Source: Sinonovacula constricta (lineage: Eukaryota; Mollusca; Bivalvia; Cardiida; Solecurtidae). Taken from it: a stretch of 64,000 nucleotides of DNA. The stretch spans positions 3,320,088 to 3,384,087 of the forward strand of contig CM017571.1 in NCBI GenBank assembly GCA_007844125.1, read 5' to 3'. Each line of letters begins with the position of its first letter. The stretch's first letter is position 1. Made by a program: the position numbers and the translations under genes. The notes under the pieces are model-generated. The model made no database searches. It was not told the DNA's origin and saw only the letters and a program-made list of their open reading frames with translations. This document shows, one piece after another, positions 1 through 12,278 of the stretch.

Positions 1-2039
1 GTCCATCAAAACTTTTTTGAAGCAAAATAAGACTGTGACGTTTACGGATAAGGTAAGAAATCGTAGATTGCTATTTCGATTCAAAATTGTCTTGTTACTC
101 TTATTCGTACTTGATAAATAATGATGAAACATCTGTTTATGTGACTTTGACCATGCAAGTTAAAATAAATGATTCAGAATAGTTTCCTTTCTTAAAAGCC
201 TATAAAATATCATACCATCTTAACACTGATGTTGATATTAGGATGTTCAAAATTAGATTAGCATTCTTATTAACAATCAGTAAGGACTGTGTATATGACC
301 CATACGATCTTGGCTGTTGCTGAGCACGTCACAAAAAGAGGAACGTACACATTCCAACAATATATCTGGAAATCTGAATTCTACAAGTTTATTCTTTTAT
401 ACGGCAATTATTTGATCCTTTGAGTATTGGTCTTTGAATATGGTTAACAACTTTATTCAACCCCATCGGTAAATATTTGCTACTTTAGTTTACATAGAGA
501 GATGTTTGCATAATCCATCACAAAATATTTAAAACAACAACAAGGAGACTATCATTATTCATGTCCCATGAGTTTGGAAAAATATATGAATAGAAGAATC
601 AAAGAATTTGGAACACGGAGATGTGATGCTTTATTTGGCAGTAAAATATTACAGTGTATACTCACATTAAAATGTACTATGCTCTAAGTATCGGTAAACC
701 AAAGACAAACACGTTTCAAAATAATAAATTAAAAACACACGGCACAAATGAGTACAACACTTAAAAAACAAAAAACAACGACAAACGTTGCCAATTAATA
801 TTATATTTCAGCACATTGCTTCGACATATTGCTTAAATCTTAAATTCGTAAAAGAGAATGATCATTATTGTTTATTATATTAATAAAAGGCATCCTTCAT
901 GAAGGTCAGGCCAAACCAGTGTGTTCCGTAGTTAATTAGTTCTCTTTTTATCTAATTAGTAGTTGTCGAGTGAAGACAAATAATAAATTGTGTTTTACCT
1001 AAATTGTAAGCCCTACAGCGACATAACAAACTAATTAAGTGCAGCATGAGCCATATTTGTTGAAATTCCATTATTTTTGATACAACATTTTGTTATGTAG
1101 GCATTATAACAGTTGTTAATACGCGTGCAGGATAACCACGAGCCATGTAAATAACTGAAGAATCCTTAAAACATAGGCTCGCTATTGAGATCAGTTTTCT
1201 TAAAGCATTTAATAAACATTTTATAGACACAAAAGTTGGGTCTCATAACTGCGGAAAATGAAAATGTTTATTAAATACAGATTTGCATAAACGTCGGCTA
1301 AATTTGGAATGCTTAGACATATTATCGCGCAACTTTTAATAGCATAGTGTTACCTAAATGCGTCATTTTATTTTGAATTAATCGCCAATTTAAACGGTCG
1401 GTTTATAGATGCCCAGATATTAATTAAGTATTTTACGATAAACAGTTTTAATGTAAATAGCAAAAATGAACATTTATTAACATTGCATGCTAAGTTAAAC
1501 AGTAATATAATAGTACTATTGCTGGGTATAATATATGAAATGATACAGATTGTTTTAAAAAAAATGTGTACCCTTGGATTTAAGTAAAACTATCATGTAA
1601 ATAACAGAAGCAAAATTGTTGCTGGTTTTGGGTTTTGAAAAATTCATTAATCATGTTAATGATAAATGAGGCGTCGTTTTTCATATTACTGATGAATGAA
1701 GCGAAATAACAGTATAAAAGAACTACCTTTTTGTAACCACCTAACAAGTTAATTTCGTACAACATCAGACATTATATCTGAACAGAATTATTTTATATAC
1801 AAAACATTTTTTCTCGCGTCACCTTTTATGTGTAAGTACGTATTTTTCTCTTTACTATTCTGACACCTGCCAGGAAAAATTGTAGATAACCGATGTACGC
1901 CAGGATTGTTAAGTGGTTTCGTTATTACCTTGTTGTATCCACAGTTAGTATGTCTTAGCTACGAATCCATTCTTTTCTTCAAAATACATTGTTGTGCATG
2001 CTGATATGCTTGATCTATTCAATATGGTAACTGACAACG
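1..2039. other. AT-rich non-coding stretch, no gene seen
   Basis: I find no recognisable coding sequence, tRNA or structured repeat here. The open frames are short and their translations match no family I know. Confidence 0.6.
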
Positions 2040-2208
2040 AGGGGCGACTGTGGCCGAGAGGAGAGGTCACCGACTTTTAGATTCGAGTCATCGGCCGCTC
2101 AACGTGTGGGTTCGAATCCTGGTATGGAAGTAGGATTTTATGCTGGGTTGACTTATGATATGCCAGTAGTTGACTATGAAGAACAATGTCTGTGGTTTTA
2201 AAAAAAAC
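2040..2208 (+). mobile_element. tRNA-derived SINE (tRNA-Ser/Leu-like head)
   Basis: A tRNA-like head carries an A-box-like TGGCCGAGAGG (2051-2061) and a B-box GGTTCGAATCC (2109-2119). About 80 bp of unrelated body follows and ends in an A-rich run at 2200-2207. The internal RNA polymerase III promoter plus a 3' A tail is the usual SINE layout. The head cannot fold as a normal tRNA because its anticodon arm is irregular, so this is not a functional tRNA gene. The family is not identified. Confidence 0.6.
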
Positions 2209-3317
2209 ACACCCAAAACTGGATTTGAATTTAAATTAGATAACAACTGTGTTTTAGATGTATTTGTCAAAAACATCAAATAAAAAAAAAAACTGATTAT
2301 GAATTTGTTTATTTGACAACTGAATTGGTTTTACACACGTTACTCCACATACATTGTGAAGTTCTGAAAATTCACCGTACCTTATATTCTTTTTATAAAC
2401 ACTGGAAAAATTACGGTATTGAAGGAATTTGAACCTACATTGCACTTTCATTAGCTTAACTTATCTTTTGTTCGACCACGTAACAGACATTTCAGATCAT
2501 ATAACATACATTTTATAAAACGCCTTCAAAACAGGATGGTTTTCTTTCGTCTAATTAGATAGTATATGCAAACTTTGTTATCGCATGGTGAAATACGCCC
2601 CTATTCTTCCTTAAGTACGACCAATAATTTGGACGCAATGAAGATCCATATTTTTTCGTAAATATACCGTCCTGGGAAATTGCCGGGGAATATCAGATTC
2701 AGACATTATAATTATATCAGCATTACGAGGCAATTTGATATCGGCCAAAAACATTAAGTTGCTTTGTCTTATTCGACACATATTGTATAATCGAGGCTGA
2801 TTGCTTTATGCAGACATAAATGAAAGACAATACTACTGTAAACTAGCTAAGAAGGGGTGTGAGTTTGGTCATTTATCTCAGAATTTATAGCTTTGTTATA
2901 GAAAGAAAGCACATATTGACAAATGTGGCGAACTTAAAGTTACTGTAACTGGAATAATTTATCCTATCAAGATTGTTATTTGTTTCCTTTTGCTTAGAGT
3001 GGACATTGTTTCTTTATTGTAATCTATTTACGAACATGACGCTTCAACCATTTACACTTCTTCTCTAGTTTGTTTGTCTTTCATTCAAACATTTAATTTC
3101 TCTTAAAATTTAGAATGCATGTGTTTTTATAAAAGAAATCATACTTATCTCCACACCAAAATTCAATGTGGACGACATTTTATTGACGTCTCTACTGTCT
3201 TATTAATGACGTCATATTGAAGGTCTAAGAAAACGTCATCATTTGGACACTTGCTTCAAAATGATCCACTTTCTTTTTACAGCTTACAGGAAGTGCGAGG
3301 TTAGAGCTCTGTATAAC
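2209..3317. other. AT-rich non-coding stretch, no gene seen
   Basis: No coding potential, tRNA or repeat structure could be recognised. Confidence 0.5.
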
Positions 3318-3366
3318 CGGTTTAAGCACCCCAATCGACCCAGTTACCGACTGACAGTTCCAAGGC
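3318..3366 (+). repeat. degenerate fragment of Penelope-associated 3' module
   Basis: The segment reads like 'ggtttaagcacc ... cgactgaca-gttccaaggc', the same order of motifs as the better copy near 46725-46785. It is short and diverged, so this is a weak assignment by similarity within the window. Confidence 0.4.
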
Positions 3367-6300
3367 ACCTTGTAAATTTTATGACAGCTTTAAAAGCTAA
3401 ACCAATTACTATTGGTATTTTGGTTTTAAAATAATGTGTCAGGAATACTGAATGAAGCCTATGCATAGTTTTGGAGTACAAAATAAATTGACGGCATATC
3501 TGATATGATTTGTGTCTCTGTTTTGTTAAATAAATAGCCATTTTCTGATTGTTTATTTTTCCTGTTGGTTTACAGTAAATACTTTTATAATGCCCCTTGT
3601 CAGCTGCTTTTAGCTAAGATATTATCGTGTCAAAGCATGTTTAGACATCTTATAAACAATACAATGAATGGACATGCTGCCCTGAACAATTTAATATTAC
3701 AAGACCATTTTTAAATTTAATTTCTATTGACCTAATACGAATTTTTTATTATGAATCGAAACCGCATACCAACTTAATCTAATTAAATTGTATCCTTTTT
3801 GTCACCGCAGGGTAAAAGTTAATAATTAGTCTTGTCTCACAAAAGAAACCAAAAACAACAACAAAAACAACAACAGCAACAAACAAACACACTCTTGTCT
3901 ATATGCCTGTGCAAATACGCCCCACCTTTATAAATAATTCGGGATATCAACTGTATACTGTATACAACAAATAAAGGGCGACTTCTAAATGTACAATCTG
4001 TACAAAAAAAACAAAAACAACAACGGATGGTTAAGCTGACGGTCGAGCCCGGGGACCTTTACACGTTATAATTAAATATAATTGGAAATAACAACATTAA
4101 AAAAAACGGAACTTTAAATAATTTTAGGATGTGAAATTGATGCGCAATGAAATTGACAATATCAATTATCAATTATCGAATGAAAATCAGGAACTTACTT
4201 TTTATAATTCATCAACCTTTAATTCGGTTCAGAATTCATGAAGATTGTAGGGAGCTCATTTCGGCACATTTGATGTATAACGTTGTCGTCATGTTTGGGC
4301 AAGATGCTAGGTAACGATAAATTTATAATTAGGCAGTTTCTAGCAAGCAGGCAAAACTCAAACAAAGCACTTTATCGCTATATGGACATATTGTAAAAAA
4401 TATTTAGAATGGACTGACATAGATTCTAAATAATAAGGAGAGGTAATAATAACTACTTAAAACAACGTAAGAAACATTGTCAGTGGGCTGCCGAAACACC
4501 ACAAGCATATTTTTACAGTTAAAAGTTTAAATAGCCATATAAGTTAGTCATCAACACACTGTTAGCAGGCTTTTAATCTCAGTGATAATCAAGTGAAAAG
4601 AAAAAAAACTTGTACAAGTGTTCGATTACAAAAATGCATATACCTTTTATGATTATTGTTTATTATTTAACATTACAATCAGCGGACATAATATTGGCGT
4701 TGTTTCACATTTGATGCACTTCTATATGTGTAAACAAGTTTCCTATTTAATTATAGGACCACCAACTGAGAATAACATGACTTTGGTTTTCTTGTATCTC
4801 GATCTGAATGAATTTTCATATATATGATCACCAGATGGTGCTTTTCGTTATGTAACTGATTTGTATATTGAATTTACGAAACATTCTAATTATGCTCGTA
4901 AAAATAATAAATAAATAAATAAATAAATATGCTAGTTGCACAAGGGTGCCAAAATCTAAAATTTAATTTTATTTAGTGTCTGTTTGTTATGAAATAAGGT
5001 GTTCCTTCAAAATCTCGAATGATTCGTCTTAATTTCGTTTTTTATTACTGTCTAGTCATATTATCTATCACGGATTATAAAACTGATAGAGTCTTCGTTT
5101 CATAATTGAACTGAAATGCCTTCATTGAGTTTGCATTTATGCTGCGAAAACCGTTGGAGACCTGTCTGGGTTTTTATTGAAATTTCCGTCACAAAAATTT
5201 AAAATGAAGAAAAAACTCCTTAAATATTTAAACTAAATAAAATTAATATAATTAATAGGATGGTTGTACTTTTACATGTAGGCTATATTTATTTGAGTTT
5301 TCAGATGTGGTTTTGACATCGGAACAGGCGATTAAGTAAAAGAATGCAAGTCAATAACAAAACAACTGCCAATGTACATGTTGAATATTTAATTTTCGCG
5401 TAATGCTTGAAGGTAAAGAATAAAAATATAATGCAACTCTCATAAAAATATGTCTCCGCAATTTTATCTGCCAAATGACATTATGTGAAACAAGTTTGAT
5501 ATTTCACATCACTAATGACTTTGACTCTACAGACTGTACAATGATTTGTACTAAAAATTAATATATCTTAACGTGTGTTGCTATTTTTGTAATATGTCAT
5601 TTTTAACAATTACCATAATGATCTATTGTTATACCTTTTTGAGGAAACATTACTGCAAATATTAATTGTGTCTCTATTTCGTGATCATAAATAGATAAAT
5701 TTTCTTTTAATGGACACATGGAAATTAAAATGACATTTAATCACATCCTGATTGTTAGAAACCTTTTATTCCAAATACGAAAATATCGCAATCCTACGTC
5801 AATTTCCATAATTGTATCATCCTATTTCATCAACATATCAAATGGCGTACAGGGAAAGAACAGATCCGATGACTTTACGGAAGTGCAACTTGAATCTTTA
5901 TTCATACAGCATCAGAAAATTGGTGATTGCAGATTTCAGTCAAACTATTTTTACTAAAATACTGCAACAATTAATATTATCAGATTTGTGAGTATAAATG
6001 TCAAGAGCTATATCAGAAAAGGTACAGATGATTTTGCTTAGATAGAACAATAATTAATCATTATAACGATCTACCACCAACAGATACATATAGTCATTAT
6101 AAAGATCTAAACCACGCAAATCGCACTTGCATTTTGTAAAGTTGAAAATTAATTTTATGACAATTGACATTTAAATGGCATTTACCACTTTTATCAAGGT
6201 GCTCTCATCTTCCTAATACACTGTAAACATTTTATCACAGTAAAAATATTATGGACAGATAAATTTATATTTTCTGGTTTTGAATACTGTTGTTACGAAA

Positions 6301-7919
6301 TTGTCAGATGAAAATACTAATGTCAAAATCATTCGAAAGCTATGTTGATCTGTCTATGCGGATATTTGTAGCTTATTTAAAGACAATGGAATATCAAATT
6401 AAGACTGTATTAGCATACATGTAACCACTCAATCATACATGTAAACCAATTTCATATTTTCCAGCAATTTGTTATGTTTACCGCACCAAACTGTATTATC
6501 TAGAGACCTCGCATTAGGCAGCGAATCCAGACACATATTAATAGAGACACTTATGCTCAATATTTGCTTTTCCCGAAATTGAAAACAGCAAAATGCGATA
6601 AGATTTCTAATGCTACCCAAGTCGAAAAAAAATATAACTATGAGTCTTTACAGCCATCTGACATCAGCCGTCCTTGTCACAAAGTGGTCACTAGCGAAAG
6701 TTCGCTTTACCTTTTATTGAGTCATATTTTAAAATGCGTTTAAAATATCAAAGCAAAGGAAAAAAACAGCAACCTATATAAATAAATAAAATAAACATTA
6801 TCCACTTTCTTAAAAACAGTCTAATAATATCAGTATGCCAAATGGTTGTTTGAATACAGAAATAATCTCATATTTATCTGTAAGTGATAGTAAAATGCAT
6901 TTTTATTTAATTAATATTTTAATTATTTAATTAAAAACATTTATATGCAGTTACTTGTAATAAAGCATGGACTTGTTTAAACAATGCCATTTATGCCATT
7001 TATTTTGGTATTTATTATTTTAATCATTTAGATGAACACTTGTTCTTCAGTATGAAGCTGTAAGTTTTATATAAATGCACTAACTTTTATTTTTATTGCA
7101 AAGATAAAAATGATAAACATATTTGTTAAATAAACAATGACCACAATAGACATTTATTTTACGTCAAAATGTGTGATGTTGAACTGTTTAGAAAGCCTAT
7201 ATGACATAAATGATATTTATTTACTAATCTTTTGACAGATAAATATGCCAAAACAAGGTACAGTAATCTTAGATATTGAAATAGCTAAGAACCTCTCATT
7301 ACGGCCTGTGTAAATGTCCTGATTATAACTATCGAAACTATGAACCGACATCCTCCATGTATATTTATATTAGCCAATCAATACCAGAAGAAAAAGTAAT
7401 TTAATATAAATGGCTTTATTAAACTTGCATGTTAATAAACGTCTAGATAGAATGCAATGATGCAGGTAAAGCTATGTATATTTTGTTCCGCAAATATTTA
7501 TTTATTCTGTGGACAGGTAAGTCTTTCAAACAAACATTCAGATAAAAATAAAGTAAAAAATATAGAGCTGTAGTCCTTGTGTATTTCACTTTAATTGTAT
7601 CACAAGGCACGTACCGACCGAGTTTAATGAGAATCCATGGTGTGGATTTCAAGATGTGAAAAAACAGGAAATAAGGAAAGAATGGACTTATGTATAATTA
7701 CAGCACAGTGCCTGTGTGCTGAACTATTACTTATCAACAGGTCCCTATATACCTTTTTTAAGTGAACCTATCAAATAGTTTTCAAGTTATTTAAGGACAG
7801 AAAACAACAAAGAAAGATTAAAATAATAATACATATAGGATGAATAACGGCTATGGTGCATAGGAAAATAAAGGTCATATAAATGTTACCACAAATATTT
7901 AAATCTGAACTACTTCTAG
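3367..7919. other. AT-rich non-coding stretch, no gene seen
   Basis: More than 4.5 kb of AT-rich DNA with only short, unrecognisable open frames. A small (AAAT)n tract lies at about 4903-4928. Very AT-rich, partly palindromic sequence lies at about 6896-6950. I see no splice-bounded exon resembling a known domain. Confidence 0.5.
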
Positions 7920-8066
7920 ACTAAGGCTAGCAGTGTAAATGTAAAAGTCACAAAAACACAGAGACGAGACATAACACACAAAAAGAAAAACCAGCAGTAA
8001 ACGCTTTTGGAACAGTCAGTCGGCCAAAGGACCGACTAGGGTGCTTAAACCTGGTTTGTGGAGTTT
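7920..8066 (-). repeat. truncated copy of Penelope-associated 3' module (copy D)
   Basis: The sequence from the gtaaatgtaaaag motif through acacagagacgagacataac to ggtgcttaaacctggtttgtggag parallels 17425-17560, the 3' end of the Penelope-like element at 17.4-19.4 kb. It has the same orientation. Only the terminal about 150 bp is present, and no reverse transcriptase is attached. Confidence 0.65.
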
Positions 8067-8433
8067 CACTTCTATTCATCGTCAGGTACACAGATACCAA
8101 GTTAATTTCAGGATGTATTTAATAATTTGAATAGAAGATCGTGCGAACAGACAGGCAGCAAAATATGTTTACGGATAGACCTAAACTTGATTGTTTTTGG
8201 AGTTGCGATTGTTCACAGAGTACTTCTGCTCATGGCGCACAGCTGTACACGTAGATTGAAGTGAATCCGCCCACTAGTCACTTTTATTTTATGTAGAAGA
8301 ATACAAAACGACGAAGCACGACAATTTAAAAGTTTAAGTAGGTAGAGGTGCAGCTCTTATTCACTGCGCTTCTCCTAAACGAGATCAATACAACATCAGA
8401 GTTTGAAGACAAAGGGTTTTGGAGACAAAACAC

Positions 8434-8467
8434 CAGGCCCCGGTTTCACGAAAAAACTTAAGTACGT
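8434..8467 (+). repeat. left terminal inverted repeat of the Harbinger element
   Basis: Thirty-four bases, beginning CAGGCCCCGGTTTCACGA, are the exact reverse complement of 15159-15192. This is where the transposase would bind and cut. The match stops abruptly at both sides, at 8433 and 8468. Confidence 0.95.
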
Positions 8468-8640
8468 TCTCATGCTCAAGTCTGAGCGCCGTGCTCAAAT
8501 CGGTGCTCAACTTGAGTAATAAATTTGAGTTCCGTTTCACAAATGTTCTCATACTCAATGACGTTCTCAAATATGCGAGTTGAGCACGCAATTTTGAGAA
8601 CGCTATGGGGCATTCTCAACTTATTTGAGCATGCTCAAAT
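8468..8640. promoter_or_regulatory. subterminal CTCAA/TTGAG cluster, left end
   Basis: By direct count, twelve copies of the pentamer CTCAA or its complement lie between the left terminal repeat and the transposase start codon, for example at 8475, 8494, 8506, 8512, 8525, 8554, 8566 and 8634. About 0.3 would be expected by chance in equal-base DNA. Clustered short repeats near the ends of DNA transposons are typically binding sites for transposase or its partner protein. That role is inferred here. The cluster also overlaps where the transposase promoter must lie. Confidence 0.6.
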
Positions 8641-11600
8641 ATGGCTGACCTCGAACGCCGCATTCAGCGTCTGCGTCGATTTTCTCGAGTACCACGGGTC
8701 ATTCCTGATCGTATTAATCCCCTCGAAGTTCTGTCCGCATCAGAAATAAGGGAAAGATATCGCTTTTTTCCAGAATCCATTTTGTTTGTTGTTGGTTTTC
8801 TCCATTCGTCCATTGAAAGTGCGACACTTCGCTCATCACCCCTCCCACCTCTGTTGACTGTTCTATGCATGTTGCAATTTTATGCAAGTGGGTGCCATTA
8901 TATCATCATTGCTGACAGACACGGTGTTTCTAAGTCTTCTGTATGTCGGGCGATTAAGAAGGGAACACTCGCTCTCTGTGGACATGTCCGCCAGTGGGTG
9001 AAATGGCCACAAACTGCCGATACAAATACCATTAAAAGACAGTTCTTCAACATTGCCGGTAAGCAAACTTGTGTAAACACGCACATGTATACTGTGACCT
9101 ATATATAGAATAAGGGAAGTAACCATTGTTAAACTGCCTTATTTTTCTTTATAATCGTCTTGTCTTTCATTCTTTAGCCCCTAAGAAGTCTAGCTTTAAG
9201 ATAGATTGATTAATATACAGCTGTAATAAAGGCATAAATTTGAGATTTTACTTAGAGATTTTTAACAGCTTAATCAGAGGTGTAAATTGCGTTCTACCAA
9301 TATTTATGTTGGCACTGTGAACTCATATCGATGTTGTTGTTGTTTTAATTAGCACCATTGATTAATTTAATCCCCCCCACGCGCCCCTGCTTCTCACTTC
9401 TTTTAGAGAGACCTTCCTTAGTTAATCTTAAGTGACACCCTTTCTTAAACATATTGACCATTTATAAAGCTAGTTTGTTATCCATTCATCGCTCCAATAG
9501 AAGTTTGAAAGTTAAAAAAATTACATTTTAAATATGTTATAATGACAATATTATAACAACATTTAACAAATTAATTACTTAGTATGTTTTATGTTTTTAT
9601 GCAAGTTAAAAGTATATAATTCAGATATAAAAGAATAAGTCCTAAATGTTGAACAGATTTTAATTTTTTTAATTACTACCATAATATTGATTTTTTTGTT
9701 CAATAATTTTCAGGATTTCCCAATGTCATTGGTGCCATTGATTGTACTCATGTAAGGATCTCTGGACCTAGGCAGAATGAACCCGCATACATAAACAGAA
9801 AAGGATTCCACTCAATCAATGTACAGGTTGGGAAGAAATCAGCATAAATATTTTATATGGACAACACTTATTTATTTATGTGTACAATATTATAACAGAT
9901 AAGAAAAATGTATAATTACTTCTCATTAAAAACATTATGAAATATAATATTAGTGAAGGGCTATTTAAGACATAACATAAAATCTTGTTAAATATTTTTT
10001 TTTACATAAAAATCAAATATGACATTTCAAAGCTGCTGAAAAACCTTACTTCCTACATTAAGGTAACACAAGTGTAATAGACAATATACAGAATGTTAAA
10101 ATTAATGCAATTAATGTGCTGTATACTTCAATGTTGAAATTTATGCTAAATTTTAAGAAAATTCCCCATCCAATTTTGAATTTATAAATTTTTTTCTTCT
10201 AAAATTGATATTTAACGTGTTTTCTTTTTAGAAATAAGAGAAATCCATTATCCTATATCAATATTGGGAGAAGTATTTTCCTAATTAGTATCTTTTTTTC
10301 TGCCGACTGTGCTTTATTAAAAAAGTCACTGAGCTCTTATCAGTTAATAAATTTGTAATCAAATTTAGCAAAAACTAAAATAAATAAAAATTAATTTACA
10401 AAACAAACATTAAAGATGTTTTATTCTACATCTGGTAGTGATATAGAAAAAAAATGTCAATGTGAAAAAATAGAATGAAAAATAGTTGAACATGCATGCC
10501 CATACAAGGATTCGAACCCTCAACCCCAACTTTTTAACCCTAATTCTAATACACTTCAATTACAGCATTACAGTTGCATAATGGATTTGTGTTTGCAGAA
10601 GATGCATTCAGACAGGATCTTCTGGTTCCTTCATTTACTTTTTTATGTAAAATTAATTAAAGACTTGTGTATGTTTGTATTCTTAAAAAACACTGCCTAC
10701 CCTTTTATAATTTTTAGATGGTATGTGATGCCACGTTCAGAATCACAAATGTGGTGGCTAAGTGGCCTGGCAGTGTTCATGACAGCCGAATATTCCGTGA
10801 TTCTGCCCTTGCCACAAAATTGGAGAATGGTATGCTATTTGTCATTAATGGTACATATTACATTGTAATAATGATAAATTTTGTTACAGGTTAATAATTT
10901 TTATACAAAATGCACATAAATTATGGCAGTATAACATAAAAAATACAATAAACAAAACAGTCAACTGATTTAATAAATTAATTCATATACATAAAGTGAC
11001 CTCCTATGGCAATGGCAGTAAAAATGTAATTTGGGGTTTTAGGGAACACTCTTCCAAAAACTAAAATAAATATATATATTAATATTGTTAATATATGGAC
11101 AACAATGTGATGTAAATATTTCCTGTATAGAAATAGAAGTTTTTATTTCAGGAGCAATAGATGGACTCCTCTTAGGTGATTCTGGATATCCATGCCGGAA
11201 GTATCTTTTGACACCCTATTTACATCCTAATGTCGGAGCTCAACAAAGGTAGCACATTATTTTAATCACTAATCAAAAGACATTTCTTACAAGTAGTTCA
11301 ACCAAATTACAAGCTTATATGACTGTTGCCAAACCAAAATAGTTCTTTCACAATTTTAAACTTTTCAACTGTATATCTAAAAAATAGAAATACTGCACTA
11401 TAAACAATTATGGGTCATTTTATTAAAGAATAAGAAGCTATGAATACTGCAACAAATTACTGATTATTTAAATGTTATTAAGCACTATGTGATGGACAAA
11501 TGAATGGTTAGGTAAAAGCAGTTATTATTAAATAACCTCATTACCTATGATATAAGTAAATTTAACCTTTGAATAGTTACAAAGAAAAATGCATAGACTC

Positions 11601-11936
11601 ATTATAAAATTGGAATAAAATATTTGCAATGTAAAATATTTCATTATCTTTTACAGATACAATGACTCTCTGACAAAGACCAGAGTTGTTATCGAGCAGA
11701 CTTTTGGAATGATTAAAAAAAGATTTCCGTGTTTGTCATATGGGCTGAGGATTGAGCCAGAACTGGCAACCTCGATAACAACAGCATGTGTCATCCTGCA
11801 CAATTTAGGAATTGAAAGGGGGGATACCTTGTGCAGGGTAACAGATATCACCCTAGAGGAACCTGAGTATGTAGTCGGTGACCAGCATAATGGAGCCGCA
11901 TATAGAGATGTATTTGCAAATACTTATTTTCAGTGA
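8641..11936 (+). CDS. Harbinger transposase (HARBI1-like, DDE_Tnp_4), five exons
   Basis: The nuclease that cuts and joins the element ends. Exons 8641-9058, 9714-9826, 10718-10829, 11152-11248 and 11657-11936 join in frame (1020 nt, 339 residues) with GT-AG introns and consistent phases. A helix-turn-helix-like region covers about residues 74-106. The catalytic core follows: GAIDCTH with D149, [11 protein letters not shown] with D199, the family motif GDSGYP at 223-228, and RVVIEQTFG with E260, giving a full DDE triad. The length is close to human HARBI1 and its relatives. The chosen ATG directly follows the last subterminal pentamer and gives a full-length N terminus. There are no stops or frameshifts, so the enzyme looks intact. 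Introns 1 to 4 are 655, 891, 322 and 408 bp. A tRNA-like fragment lies in intron 2. Confidence 0.9.
10495..10530 (-). repeat. tRNA-like B-box fragment in transposase intron 2
   Basis: The + strand shows GGATTCGAACCC, the complement of a polymerase III B box. Neither a convincing A box nor a cloverleaf could be built around it. It may be a remnant of a SINE or tRNA pseudogene that landed in the intron. Confidence 0.3.
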
Positions 11937-11955
11937 TGCAAGTTTACATATTACA

Positions 11956-11960
<5 letters not shown>

Positions 11961-12011
<51 letters not shown>
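11961..12011 (+). repeat. (AG)n microsatellite
   Basis: An uninterrupted AG dinucleotide run of about 25 units lies 24 bp after the transposase stop codon, inside the Harbinger element, between its two convergent genes. Confidence 0.95.
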
Positions 12012-12015
<4 letters not shown>

Positions 12016-12278
12016 ATGCTTAAATGCTAAGAATATCACATGATTTATGCATAAAATTTGTTAAATATGCTATGATAAAATTACATAATAGTTTCATTAA
12101 AACAAAGACATTTAAGATAAGATGTTGATTTTGAGGAAGTAAAGAAGCATGAAGCTTGCTGTAAATAATACTGGTGATACATGTACATAGGTTATGACAC
12201 AGTAATAGTGTGTTTGTAGGCTTTTAAGCTAATTAAGCTTTAATAATATTTAAGACTAAGACCTTATTAAAGCTGCAA

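Noticed and set aside
1688..1712. A CTGATGA ... GCGAAAT string resembling a hammerhead core
   Set aside because: No helix II can form in the seven bases between the two core boxes, and there is no flanking stem.
8421..8433. ACAAAAC as target-site duplication of the Harbinger (also at 15193-15199)
   Set aside because: It is two bases away from the left end but adjacent to the right end, and Harbingers duplicate 3 bp, so it is probably chance.
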